DNA of 8,041 bases from an uncultured Clostridia bacterium (GCA_937901805.1 CALDJI010000310.1:1-8041); one strand, 5' to 3'; counted from the stretch's first letter, positions 1-5,269 are shown. Program-made: numbers and translations. The notes: generated by a model not told the origin, from the sequence alone.

Positions 1-1420
1 CTGTATTACATTCGGCTCCCCATGCCAGGATTTATCCGCAGCCGGGAAACGCGCCGGTCTGGCTGGAAAACGGAGCGGGCTGTTTGGGGAAGCGGTACGG
101 ATTATCAGAGAAATGAGGGAAACAAGCAATGGAATATATCCAGCTTTCGCTGTATGGGAAAACGTTCCCGGAGCATTCAGCTCCAACAAAGGGGAAGATT
201 TCAGGGAGGTGCTTGGACAGCTTTCGCAGCTCAAAGAGCCAGGGATTGTTATTCCTCGACCTGAGAAGGGGAAGTGGAAACCGGCCGGATATGTCCTGGG
301 AGACGGTTGGAGCATTGCCTGGCGTACCATGGACGCTCAATACTGGGGAGTGCCCCAGCGCCGCCGCAGAATCGCGCTTGTCATGGACTTTGGAGGACAG
401 CGCGCCGGAGAAATACTATTTGAGCGCCAAGGCATGCCGGGGGATTTTGAGACGGGCGGAAAGACGGGGGAAACCTCTGCCGGAGATACTGCGGCGGGCT
501 CTTCTGAACATGATAGATGGACAGGAGGACAAGAAACGTGCCTGACGCCATGGGATGTGCAAAGCCAAAGGATCTACTCCTCAGAAAGAAAAGACCCTGC
601 ACTCTGTTCCGGGGGAGATAGCGGGTACAAGTATGGGTATGTGATGATAGAACCGGTAACTGGCGAAAGCGCAGGATTTTTCGCGGAGGCAGGAAGCAAA
701 GCGAAAGGAATAGGATACCAGGCGGAGCGCTCCCCAACCCTAAAATCTTGTGGCGTGCCATGCGTCGTATATGATGCGCGCGGAAACGGCACCGGATATC
801 TATGCCCCACCATTACAGGGGAACATCAGAACCGCATAACGGATTATACTGCTATCTGTATCCAAGGGAATTGTATTGACCGGGCTGACACAGTTAGATG
901 CAACGGCAAGGGCTGGAAGGAAAACATTTCATTTACCCTCAATACAGTTGATCGTCCGGGGGTGATGTGCATGGCAGGCAGCCAGGAACACGCAGAGATA
1001 ACATGTGAAAAAACCTGTACGCTGACCTGTAAGCACGAAATACCGTTGTTATACAGCGGGAAATCTCCCATTGTACGCAGATTGACCCCGCTTGAATGCG
1101 AGCGATTGCAAGGCTACCCGGACGGATGGACAGATATCGGCGCATGGACGGACACTAAGGGGAAACAGCACAGGACGTGCAGTGATACTGCGCGGTACAG
1201 AGCGCTTGGCAACAGCATTGCGCTCCCGCAATGGAGATGGCTGTTTTCCAGGATGGCAGAATATCTGCCTGAGCGTGCAAAATTGGGGAGCCTGTTTGAC
1301 GGGATCGGGGGATTCCCCTTGTGCTGGGAGGATATCCATGGAAAAGGCTCTGCACGGTGGGCGAGCGAAATCGAGGAGTTCCCTGTCGCGGTGACAAAAT
1401 ATCATTTTGGGGAGGGATAG
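1..1420 (+). CDS. DNA (cytosine-5)-methyltransferase, 5' end outside window, with extra C-terminal motif I
   Basis: Transfers a methyl group from SAM to cytosine C5 in DNA; probably an orphan phage enzyme protecting against host restriction. The frame is open from base 2, so the ATG at 113 is internal and the start lies upstream of the window. In the 472 visible residues: GSPCQDLS with the catalytic Cys at bases 23-25 (motif IV), ENV at 158-166 (motif VI), QRRRRIALV at 356-382 (motif VIII), a long variable region (about residues 130-355) that should hold the target-recognition domain, RRLTPLECERLQGYP at 1076-1120 (motif IX) and ALGNSIALP at 1202-1228 (motif X). After motif X, where such enzymes normally end, comes LGSLFDGIGGFPL (1283-1321) followed by WASEIEEFPVAVT, which resembles the N-terminal SAM-binding motif I. 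Whether another motif I precedes PCQ cannot be seen. The family is certain; the target sequence is unknown. Confidence 0.95.
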   Translation, partial: CITFGSPCQDLSAAGKRAGLAGKRSGLFGEAVRIIREMRETSNGIYPAFAVWENVPGAFSSNKGEDFREVLGQLSQLKEPGIVIPRPEKGKWKPAGYVLGDGWSIAWRTMDAQYWGVPQRRRRIALVMDFGGQRAGEILFERQGMPGDFETGGKTGETSAGDTAAGSSEHDRWTGGQETCLTPWDVQSQRIYSSERKDPALCSGGDSGYKYGYVMIEPVTGESAGFFAEAGSKAKGIGYQAERSPTLKSCGVPCVVYDARGNGTGYLCPTITGEHQNRITDYTAICIQGNCIDRADTVRCNGKGWKENISFTLNTVDRPGVMCMAGSQEHAEITCEKTCTLTCKHEIPLLYSGKSPIVRRLTPLECERLQGYPDGWTDIGAWTDTKGKQHRTCSDTARYRALGNSIALPQWRWLFSRMAEYLPERAKLGSLFDGIGGFPLCWEDIHGKGSARWASEIEEFPVAVTKYHFGEG

Positions 1421-1423
1421 GCC

Positions 1424-1765
1424 ATGAAAACGTTTAAAGAGTTATATGACGAAAATGGGAACTACATAACGGATGGCAGATATCAGGAAATCCTTAGACT
1501 GGATGCAATGCTCACACAAAAGGGGATACCGCATACGCTTCATAAATTTATAGATGGGTGGCAAGTGATTTACCCAGAGAATGGAGAAGCGCGGGTAATG
1601 GATGCCATTGAGCATTTTGGAAGTTATGGGAATAAGGATGATTTGCTTGAAATTATGGGACTGCTTACTCCGGAAGAACGAGAGCATGACAGTATCCTTG
1701 GCTGGCTGACTGCTGAGGATGTGTACAGCCGAATTGAGCGGCATTGGAAGGGGGCCTGTAAATGA
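1424..1765 (+). CDS. Conserved-looking phage protein of unknown function, 113 aa
   Basis: Starts MKTFKELYDENGNYITDGRY. It begins 3 bases after the methyltransferase stop, with a GGGGAGGG ribosome binding site at 1409-1416, so it is almost certainly co-translated with it. Soluble, acidic-leaning, with no signal peptide, membrane segment or cysteine cluster. The middle (residues about 25-90) holds the stretches DGWQVIYP, VMDAIEHFGSYGN and LLTPEEREHDSILGWLTAEDV, and reads like a compact alpha/beta domain of a type I associate with clostridial prophage accessory genes, although I cannot name the family. Its stop overlaps the next ATG in an ATGA. The coding status is well supported by ribosome binding site, spacing and coupling; the function is not known. 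Confidence 0.85.
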   Translation: MKTFKELYDENGNYITDGRYQEILRLDAMLTQKGIPHTLHKFIDGWQVIYPENGEARVMDAIEHFGSYGNKDDLLEIMGLLTPEEREHDSILGWLTAEDVYSRIERHWKGACK

Positions 1766-2112
1766 ATCGGGCAGAAGCGCTCACGGAAATAAGAAAATTT
1801 ATGAAATTGATTGCTGTTGATCCGTTTTATTGTACAAGCGATGATAACAAGGCGCTGTATGATGCTGTCCATGTGGCCGTCTCCACTCTCACTCCCCCGA
1901 AACAGGAGCAGGTGGAGAAGGTATGGAGGGGTATATGGGTTCATGCAATACCGGTTTTGGGAGCGGAAGACGTGGAAATCCATTGTAATAAATGCGGGAA
2001 TGTGGTGGAACAGGAAACCGATTTCTGTCCTTACTGTGGCCTTGCCATGACCCCTGAAGCGATGGAGATTGTTGAAAAGAGATTGGAGGCTCTACATGAA
2101 GATAACAGTTGA
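1762..2112 (+). CDS. Phage zinc-ribbon protein, 116 aa
   Basis: The C-terminal part holds two CxxC knuckles, CNKCGN and CPYCG (Cys 75, 78, 89, 92), a typical zinc-ribbon arrangement that would bind one zinc ion and could mediate nucleic-acid or protein contact. The N-terminal 60 residues are mostly helical, with a TLTPPKQEQVEKVWRG stretch that I associate with small clostridial phage proteins. The ATG at 1762 overlaps the previous stop as ATGA, and GGAAGGGGG lies just upstream at about 1745-1753. The last codons (RLEAL, residues 107-111) also contain the Shine-Dalgarno of the next gene, which starts 17 bases before this gene stops. The exact role is unknown; the zinc-binding call rests only on cysteine spacing. 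Confidence 0.85.
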   Translation: MNRAEALTEIRKFMKLIAVDPFYCTSDDNKALYDAVHVAVSTLTPPKQEQVEKVWRGIWVHAIPVLGAEDVEIHCNKCGNVVEQETDFCPYCGLAMTPEAMEIVEKRLEALHEDNS

Positions 2113-2353
2113 ACATGAAATCCCCTGCGATAAAGGAAAAGAACGGACTTGCTTATATTCCGGTGACTTTTGGGGAAATCCTGTATGCCGATACCATACG
2201 CACCGAAACCGAACACACGGAAGGAAAGCACCAATGGAGAGAAATGTCCCAAAATGCACGCTGTTTGATGAATGGCTACCAGGTGAGTACCAGAAATGCG
2301 ATAAGTGCATAGCGGCAATGATGGAGAGATTGGAGGCGCTGAAAGATGACTGA
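2096..2353 (+). CDS. Cysteine-rich small phage protein, 85 aa
   Basis: Starts MKITVEHEIPCDKGKERTC. Six cysteines (residues 11, 19, 31, 54, 68, 71), including a C-terminal CDKC pair, suggest metal binding, probably zinc; the pattern does not match a named finger that I can identify. I chose the ATG at 2096 over an in-frame ATG at 2069 because GGAGG at 2085-2089 sits 6 bases before it and because the earlier start would deepen the overlap with the preceding gene to 44 bases. The protein ends in MMERLEALKDD, echoing the RLEAL end of the upstream zinc-ribbon protein; the DNA beneath both ends carries the same 13-base sequence containing the next gene's ribosome binding site. Function unknown. Confidence 0.8.
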   Translation: MKITVEHEIPCDKGKERTCLYSGDFWGNPVCRYHTHRNRTHGRKAPMERNVPKCTLFDEWLPGEYQKCDKCIAAMMERLEALKDD

Positions 2354-2690
2354 CGCAGAAAAGGCATATCAATACTTTGTGATTGCTGTCCCAGAAAATG
2401 AAGAGCAGGCAAAGGCATATTTCTGGGCAAGGAAAGCACTGCAGTCCACATTCACCCCGCCAAACAAGGCGCTGACGCAGGAAGAACTGCGGGAGATGGA
2501 CGGTCAGCCGGTGTGGTGCGAATATATTGGAGATATAACATTTCCAAGCCAATGGATGATCGTTGACTGTGAGATGCAAAGGTGCAGTAGCGGACAGTGG
2601 GATTTGCCATTTGAGGATGAGCCTGATGACGCATACGGCGAAACCTGGCTTGCCTACCGCCGACCACCGGAGGGAGAGGAGGACATATGA
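2346..2690 (+). CDS. Phage protein of unknown function with a 'MDGQPVW...GETWLAYRR' domain, 114 aa
   Basis: Overlaps the previous gene by 8 bases and uses GGAGG at 2332-2336. The N-terminal half (residues 1-45) is helical. The second half runs LREMDGQPVWCEYIGD, WMIVDCEMQ, then YGETWLAYRRPPEGEED. I recognise this 'amount to be edited, reading, then WLAYR' type of small domain from many Clostridia prophage accessory regions, but I know of no assigned biochemical role. No membrane segment or signal peptide. Its 3' end is purine-rich (GGAGGGAGAGGAGGA, about 2669-2683) and doubles as the ribosome binding site of the next tiny gene, whose ATG overlaps this stop as ATGA. Confidence 0.85.
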   Translation: MTDAEKAYQYFVIAVPENEEQAKAYFWARKALQSTFTPPNKALTQEELREMDGQPVWCEYIGDITFPSQWMIVDCEMQRCSSGQWDLPFEDEPDDAYGETWLAYRRPPEGEEDI

Positions 2691-2845
2691 AAAAACGGAT
2701 TCTGACTAGCACAATGAAATCGCAGTTTGCCATAATTCCTACATTCGGGATTCTTCGATGGGTAGAAGGTTACAAATTCCGAATCGGATTTATATGGGGG
2801 TTTTGGCATATAAGTATTGGATGTTTTAGAAAGAAGGAAACCTGA
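2687..2845 (+). CDS. Small hydrophobic, aromatic-rich phage protein, 52 aa
   Basis: Starts MKKRILTSTMKSQFAIIPTF and ends GCFRKKET. It is supported by a very strong ribosome binding site (GGAGAGGAGG, ending about 5 bases before the ATG) and by coupling at both ends: ATGA with the upstream stop and TGATG with the downstream start. Residues 31-46 (FRIGFIWGFWHISIGC) are hydrophobic and rich in Phe/Trp, flanked by basic residues, so it may lie on or in the membrane, or form a small beta structure. I do not recognise a named family. It is short enough that automated callers could miss it, but the position in a gapless operon makes it likely to be real. Confidence 0.6.
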   Translation: MKKRILTSTMKSQFAIIPTFGILRWVEGYKFRIGFIWGFWHISIGCFRKKET

Positions 2846-2919
2846 TGGCGCAATTGTCACACGAGGAACAAAAAGTGGCTTGGAAAATTAGAAATACAGA
2901 GAGTGAGGATAAACGATGA
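2845..2919 (+). CDS. Possible 24-aa micropeptide in the operon
   Basis: MAQLSHEEQKVAWKIRNTES followed by EDKR and a stop. The start overlaps the upstream stop by one base (TGATG) and its stop overlaps the next start as ATGA. AAGAAGG at 2831-2837 could act as the ribosome binding site. Without it there would be a 70-base gap between two genes in an otherwise gapless operon. The composition (charged, helical) is compatible with a small real peptide, but nothing beyond position supports it, so it may simply be a coupling spacer. Confidence 0.4.
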   Translation: MAQLSHEEQKVAWKIRNTESEDKR

Positions 2920-3194
2920 GCAAAGAGATTAGATATACCTGTGTGAAGAAAAGGGAACCCGTCTTTCGCGAGGATTGCATGAAATGCCCAGAATATAAAC
3001 CATGCGCTATTGATGGAAAATGGTGTTTTGTAGGTGCGCTGATTGCAGAACACGATCCGATGGTGGAAAATATATCTGCTCCATTGATAGAAAATGCCGC
3101 AATGCCTGTTATGCGCGATATGTCAACTGTAGATATTAATTTGGGAGATGGGAAAAAATCTCGGTTTTGCGGGAAGATATCAAAAAGCAATTAG
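2916..3194 (+). CDS. Small phage protein, literal reading frame 92 aa, probably frameshifted at an A6 run
   Basis: Starts MSKEIRYTCVKKREPVFRED, with GAGG at 2905-2908 as ribosome binding site. Four cysteines in residues 9-37 (CxnC, CMKCPEYKPC, WCFVGA) suggest a small metal-binding or disulphide-free Cys cluster. The middle reads PLIENAAMPVMRDMSTVDINLGDGKK. After the run of six A at 3153-3158 the literal frame gives only SRFCGKISKSN and stops at 3194. In the -1 frame, however, the sequence continues sensibly for 26 residues to 3238, giving a helix-rich C-terminus and a stop just before the next gene. The intended product is therefore probably 107 aa (see the separate entry). Function unknown. 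The base-level cause may be a deletion, a read error or ribosomal slippage. Confidence 0.75.
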   Translation: MSKEIRYTCVKKREPVFREDCMKCPEYKPCAIDGKWCFVGALIAEHDPMVENISAPLIENAAMPVMRDMSTVDINLGDGKKSRFCGKISKSN

Positions 3195-3238
3195 AGCGGG
3201 AACTTTATAAAGGAATTGGCTTGCAGTATGGAGGATAG
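3158..3238 (+). other. Out-of-frame C-terminal extension of the preceding gene (26 codons, -1 frame)
   Basis: Reading ATC from 3158 gives ISVLREDIKKQLERELYKGI followed by GLQYGG and TAG at 3236-3238. Joined after DGKK it forms a smooth amphipathic helix-like end: NLGDGKK|ISVLRED. The stop lies 2 bases before the ATG at 3241, and its last codons (TATGGAGGATAG) contain the GGAGG (3230-3234) of the next gene. This is the tight junction seen elsewhere in this operon, whereas the literal stop at 3194 leaves an uncharacteristic 46-base gap. One extra A in the run (seven instead of six) would join the frames. Confidence 0.65.
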
Positions 3239-3240
3239 CC

Positions 3241-3432
3241 ATGAATAAAACAAAATGGTGCACAATCCTATTGCAAACACTGTCGGCATTGGGCTTATAC
3301 ATCCTGCTGTCGGTGCTGTGGAAACTGGCGGAAATGGCTTTGTATGGGGTATCCCAGCAATCAGCCGTAGATAGCGCGGCGGCACTGTGTATCGCGTATT
3401 GGATTGTGAGTAAGATATGGAGGACGTTATGA
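3241..3432 (+). CDS. Small membrane protein with two predicted transmembrane helices, 63 aa
   Basis: Starts MNKTKWCTILLQTLSALGLY. Two hydrophobic stretches, about residues 8-26 (ILLQTLSALGLYILLSVLW) and 41-58 (AVDSAAALCIAYWIVSKI), separated by a short charged/polar loop, predict a hairpin in the cytoplasmic membrane. The first has a typical start K-W-C then hydrophobic; KLAEMALYG follows. I recognise this kind of tiny two-helix protein from clostridial prophage early regions, function unknown; it is not clearly a holin, being distant from any lysis gene and next to regulators. GGAGG at 3230-3234 precedes the ATG, and its stop overlaps the next start as ATGA. Confidence 0.8.
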   Translation: MNKTKWCTILLQTLSALGLYILLSVLWKLAEMALYGVSQQSAVDSAAALCIAYWIVSKIWRTL

Positions 3433-3677
3433 CAGAGTTAAACAAGGCAATCATGCACATTATAGCCGCCTGCGGGATGACGGACGCGGCGTTATCCAAG
3501 CGGACAGGTATCCCGGAGGTATCCATCGGAAAATACCGGCATGGGGAAAACCGTCCATCATTTGAGCGCGCTGTGTTTCTTCTGACGATTGCATATAAGA
3601 CAAGACCCAGAGATATCCCGGAGTGGGCGAAATACAAAAGCATTGGGGACATGTTGTATGGGGAGGGGAGCGATTGA
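3429..3677 (+). CDS. Small helix-turn-helix DNA-binding protein, 82 aa
   Basis: Starts MTELNKAIMHIIAACGMTDA. Residues 19-53 (DAALSKRTGIPEVSIGKYRHGE, then NRPSFERAVFLLT) follow the Cro/C1 pattern: helix 2 'ALSKRTGI', turn, recognition helix 'PEVSIGKYRHGE', with R-P-S-FE in place of the usual x-P-S-xE. This suggests a phage DNA-binding regulator acting within the lytic programme. I chose the ATG at 3429 over the in-frame ATG at 3417 because GGAGG at 3419-3423 sits 5 bases before it and the start overlaps the upstream stop as ATGA. The C-terminal DIPEWAKYKSIGDMLYGEG is family-specific and unknown. Its target cannot be told from sequence. Confidence 0.8.
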   Translation: MTELNKAIMHIIAACGMTDAALSKRTGIPEVSIGKYRHGENRPSFERAVFLLTIAYKTRPRDIPEWAKYKSIGDMLYGEGSD

Positions 3678-4081
3678 CAGCAGAGGACAAGAAGCGGGAA
3701 CTATACCGGTATCGCCTGCTGGTGCAGCGGATAGAGAGAAAGAAGCGGGAACGGCAGCGCTGGCTTGATATCGGCACGAAAACCACCCCGGTATACTCGG
3801 ATATGCCAAAAACTGTAGATACATCCAATAAGGTGGAGCAGGCGGGAATGGCACGTGCCCAGATTGCCGGGGAACTGGCGCGGGAAATCTGCGAACTTGC
3901 ATTGGCAAAAAGAAAAATCGAACAGGATATCCGTGGAATAGAGGACGAAAAGCAGAGGCTGATCCTGGAAAAGCACTACATTGACGGTCTGACCTTTGAA
4001 CAGATTGCGGAGGATATGGATTTGAGTGTCCGCCACGTTATCCGTTTAAGGGATATGGCAATTTTTCAAATATGTCATTGA
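3674..4081 (+). CDS. DUF1492 / sigma-70 region 4-like phage late regulator, TTG start, 135 aa
   Basis: The N-terminal half is a long basic coiled-coil region (KKRELYRYRLLVQRIERKKR) with TTPVYSDMPK, and residues 58-85 continue helical (ARAQIAGELAREICELALAK). Residues 91-126 hold a region-4 helix-turn-helix: DEKQRLILEKHYIDGLTFEQ then IAEDMDLSVRHVIRLRD. This layout matches DUF1492/ArpU-like proteins, which sit at the early/late junction of Gram-positive phages and are thought to activate late promoters. The TTG at 3674 is chosen because a strong GGAGGGGAG (3662-3670) precedes it and the TTGA overlaps the upstream stop. The in-frame ATG at 3623 would overlap the upstream gene by 55 bases. Its stop codon lies inside the tandem repeats of the putative late promoter, so self-regulation is possible. 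Confidence 0.85.
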   Translation: MTAEDKKRELYRYRLLVQRIERKKRERQRWLDIGTKTTPVYSDMPKTVDTSNKVEQAGMARAQIAGELAREICELALAKRKIEQDIRGIEDEKQRLILEKHYIDGLTFEQIAEDMDLSVRHVIRLRDMAIFQICH

Positions 4082-4088
4082 ATGTCAT
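4072..4088 (+). repeat. Tandem ATGTCAT direct repeat, possible activator site
   Basis: ATGTCAT occurs at 4072-4078 and again at 4082-4088, exactly 10 bases apart, which places both copies on the same face of the helix. The second copy sits about where a -35 element would be for the TATAAT at 4108. The repeat overlaps the end and stop codon of the sigma-like regulator. Binding by that regulator is inference from position. Confidence 0.5.
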
Positions 4089-4120
4089 GTCGAAAATGAG
4101 ATATCATTATAATTGAGGAA
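4082..4120 (+). promoter_or_regulatory. Putative late promoter with activator-type -35
   Basis: A perfect TATAAT lies at 4108-4113 at the boundary between the early operon and the late genes. No TTGACA-like hexamer is found 16-18 bases upstream; instead the second ATGTCAT repeat occupies 4082-4088. A good -10 box with a poor -35 overlapped by repeats is what an activator-dependent late promoter would look like. The start site would be near 4120. No expression evidence. Confidence 0.5.
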
Positions 4121-4163
4121 ACTGGATAGAGTTCATAGGGATTTCCTCCTCCATTCTGTAAAG

Positions 4164-4195
4164 CAGCATCTGCGTTTCGGCGCGGGTGCTGTTTT
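4164..4195 (+). terminator. Terminator-like hairpin in the leader between late promoter and late genes
   Basis: CAGCATCTGCG (4164-4174) pairs with CGCGGGTGCTG (4181-4191) over 11 base pairs, two of them G-T, with a six-base loop (TTTCGG) and a following TTTT (4192-4195). This is a plausible Rho-independent terminator. It may end transcription from the early operon; but it also lies downstream of the TATAAT at 4108, so late transcripts would have to read through it. The T run is short, so efficiency is uncertain. Confidence 0.6.
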
Positions 4196-4212
4196 GCATA
4201 TGAGGTGTTATC

Positions 4213-4407
4213 ATGCAGGATTTAATCAGAGAGTATCAAGTGACTGCTGAAAAGTTGGAATCCAGGATAAATGAGTTGAGACGGAAAGTCCCAAATACAA
4301 GAGGGCAGGATACAATTTTGCTCGAAAAAAGAATTGATATTTTGCAGCATGAATATTGGGATACCTGCGATATTATCAGGGAAATGTCTGGTAAATTTTC
4401 TATATAG
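4213..4407 (+). CDS. Small coiled-coil phage protein, 64 aa
   Basis: Starts MQDLIREYQVTAEKLESRIN. Nearly the whole protein is charged and helical, with heptad-like spacing of Leu/Ile (LIREYQVTAEKLESRINELR, then LLEKRIDILQHEYWDTCDII), predicting an antiparallel or dimeric coiled coil. GAGGTG at 4202-4207 precedes the ATG at a good distance. It is the first gene after the promoter and terminator-like hairpin. I know similar tiny coiled-coil proteins near terminase genes in clostridial prophages but no function for them. Confidence 0.75.
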   Translation: MQDLIREYQVTAEKLESRINELRRKVPNTRGQDTILLEKRIDILQHEYWDTCDIIREMSGKFSI

Positions 4408-4446
4408 AAGTAACACATATTTTACATGAATCAAAAAGAAAAGGTA

Positions 4447-4467
4447 GCCGCCTGAACGCATGGCGGC
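4447..4467 (+). promoter_or_regulatory. Perfect GCCGCC/GGCGGC hairpin before the methyltransferase ribosome binding site
   Basis: GCCGCC (4447-4452) and GGCGGC (4462-4467) form a 6-bp GC-only stem with a 9-base loop. It ends 5 bases before the GGAGG at 4473-4477. The alternative upstream ATG at 4460 falls at the loop-stem border. It could tune translation or act as a weak processing or pause site. No T run follows, so it is not a terminator. Confidence 0.4.
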
Positions 4468-4483
4468 GGATTGGAGGAATTTG

Positions 4484-5242
4484 ATGGACGGAGTAACGCT
4501 TTTGCATGGAGATTGCCTGGAACTGATGAAAGACATCCCGGACGGGAGCGTGGATATGGTGCTGACCGACCCGCCGTATTCCAGTGGTGGATTATTCGCC
4601 GGAGACAGGAAGCAAAGCACGTGTGCGAAGTATTGTACTGAAGAGTATAAGGGTTCTGCCCGTTTCCAAAATTTTAGCGGCGATAATATGGACCAACGGA
4701 GTTTTACAGAATTTATGCGGATGGTACTTAGTAAATGCCGGCAAAAAGCAAAACCGGAAAGTATTGCGGCTGTATTTGTGGATTGGCGAAACCTTGCAGC
4801 TATGACAGATGCAATACAAGCTGCAGGATGGATTTATCGTGGGATTGTTGTCTGGGACAAAGGACAAAGCAGACCCGTCCTAAATCGGTTCCGCAATGAC
4901 TGCGAATATGTAGTGTGGGGAACCAATGGACAACGAAAAGTTGATCGCAAACCCGGCGCAATCGTTTTGCCTGGTTGTTATCATATAAAAGGCGTAAGCT
5001 CAAAAAACAAGCATCATCAGACAGAGAAACCGGTTGAGCTACTTGAATGCCTACTTGCGATCTGCCCGGAAGGTGGAATGGTTCTTGACCCTTTTATAGG
5101 GAGCGGCTCCACGGGCGTTGCCTGTATTCGTACTAAGCGGGATTTCACTGGTATCGAGTTGGATAAAAGATATTTTGAGACGGCCAAGGAACGCATTGAA
5201 AAGGCGGTGAGCAATAAGTGCTCCTGTCTGAAATTAGATTGA
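4484..5242 (+). CDS. Site-specific DNA methyltransferase, beta-class (N6-adenine or N4-cytosine)
   Basis: Methylates adenine N6 or cytosine N4 in DNA using SAM. Motif IV is DPPY (residues 29-32, bases 4568-4579) and the SAM-binding motif I is DPFIGSGSTG (residues 202-211, bases 5087-5116), preceded by HQTEKP (178-183, motif X region). Motif IV before motif I is the beta-class order, and DPPY favours N6-adenine, although it also occurs in some N4 enzymes. The stretch between (about 35-170), with VFVDWRNLAAM and GIVVWDKG, should contain the target-recognition part. I chose the ATG at 4484 because GGAGG (4473-4477) lies 6 bases upstream; the ATG at 4460 has none. The gene is complete at 252 aa, with no restriction enzyme beside it, so it is likely an orphan phage anti-restriction or regulatory enzyme. 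Confidence 0.93.
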   Translation: MDGVTLLHGDCLELMKDIPDGSVDMVLTDPPYSSGGLFAGDRKQSTCAKYCTEEYKGSARFQNFSGDNMDQRSFTEFMRMVLSKCRQKAKPESIAAVFVDWRNLAAMTDAIQAAGWIYRGIVVWDKGQSRPVLNRFRNDCEYVVWGTNGQRKVDRKPGAIVLPGCYHIKGVSSKNKHHQTEKPVELLECLLAICPEGGMVLDPFIGSGSTGVACIRTKRDFTGIELDKRYFETAKERIEKAVSNKCSCLKLD

Positions 5243-5269
5243 TAGATATGTATAGTAGTTTGAAATTTC

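Noticed and set aside
113..115. ATG at 113 as start of the C5 methyltransferase
   Set aside because: The frame is open back to base 2 and already encodes the catalytic GSPCQDLS and KRSGLFGEAVRII, so this ATG is internal.
129..545. 138-codon plus-strand frame inside the C5 methyltransferase
   Set aside because: It overlaps ENV and QRRRR motifs that are read in the methyltransferase frame, so it is a shadow.
2031..2579. 182-codon open frame on the minus strand
   Set aside because: It covers parts of three well-supported plus-strand genes with coupled starts; its translation is low-complexity and Cys/Pro/Leu-rich without a recognisable fold.
4115..4148. GAGGAAA/TTTCCTC inverted repeat as an operator or hairpin of its own
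   Set aside because: Only 7 bp with a 20-base loop; weak alone, so it is mentioned only as a possible competitor of the terminator-like hairpin.
4426..4455. Nine-codon ORF (MNQKEKVAA) before the second methyltransferase
   Set aside because: No clear ribosome binding site, too short to judge, and it runs into the hairpin; there is no sign of an attenuator codon run.
5251..5256. TATAGT as a possible -10 box before terS
   Set aside because: No acceptable -35 at 16-18 bases, and the gap is only 39 bases between closely spaced genes, so read-through from upstream is simpler.
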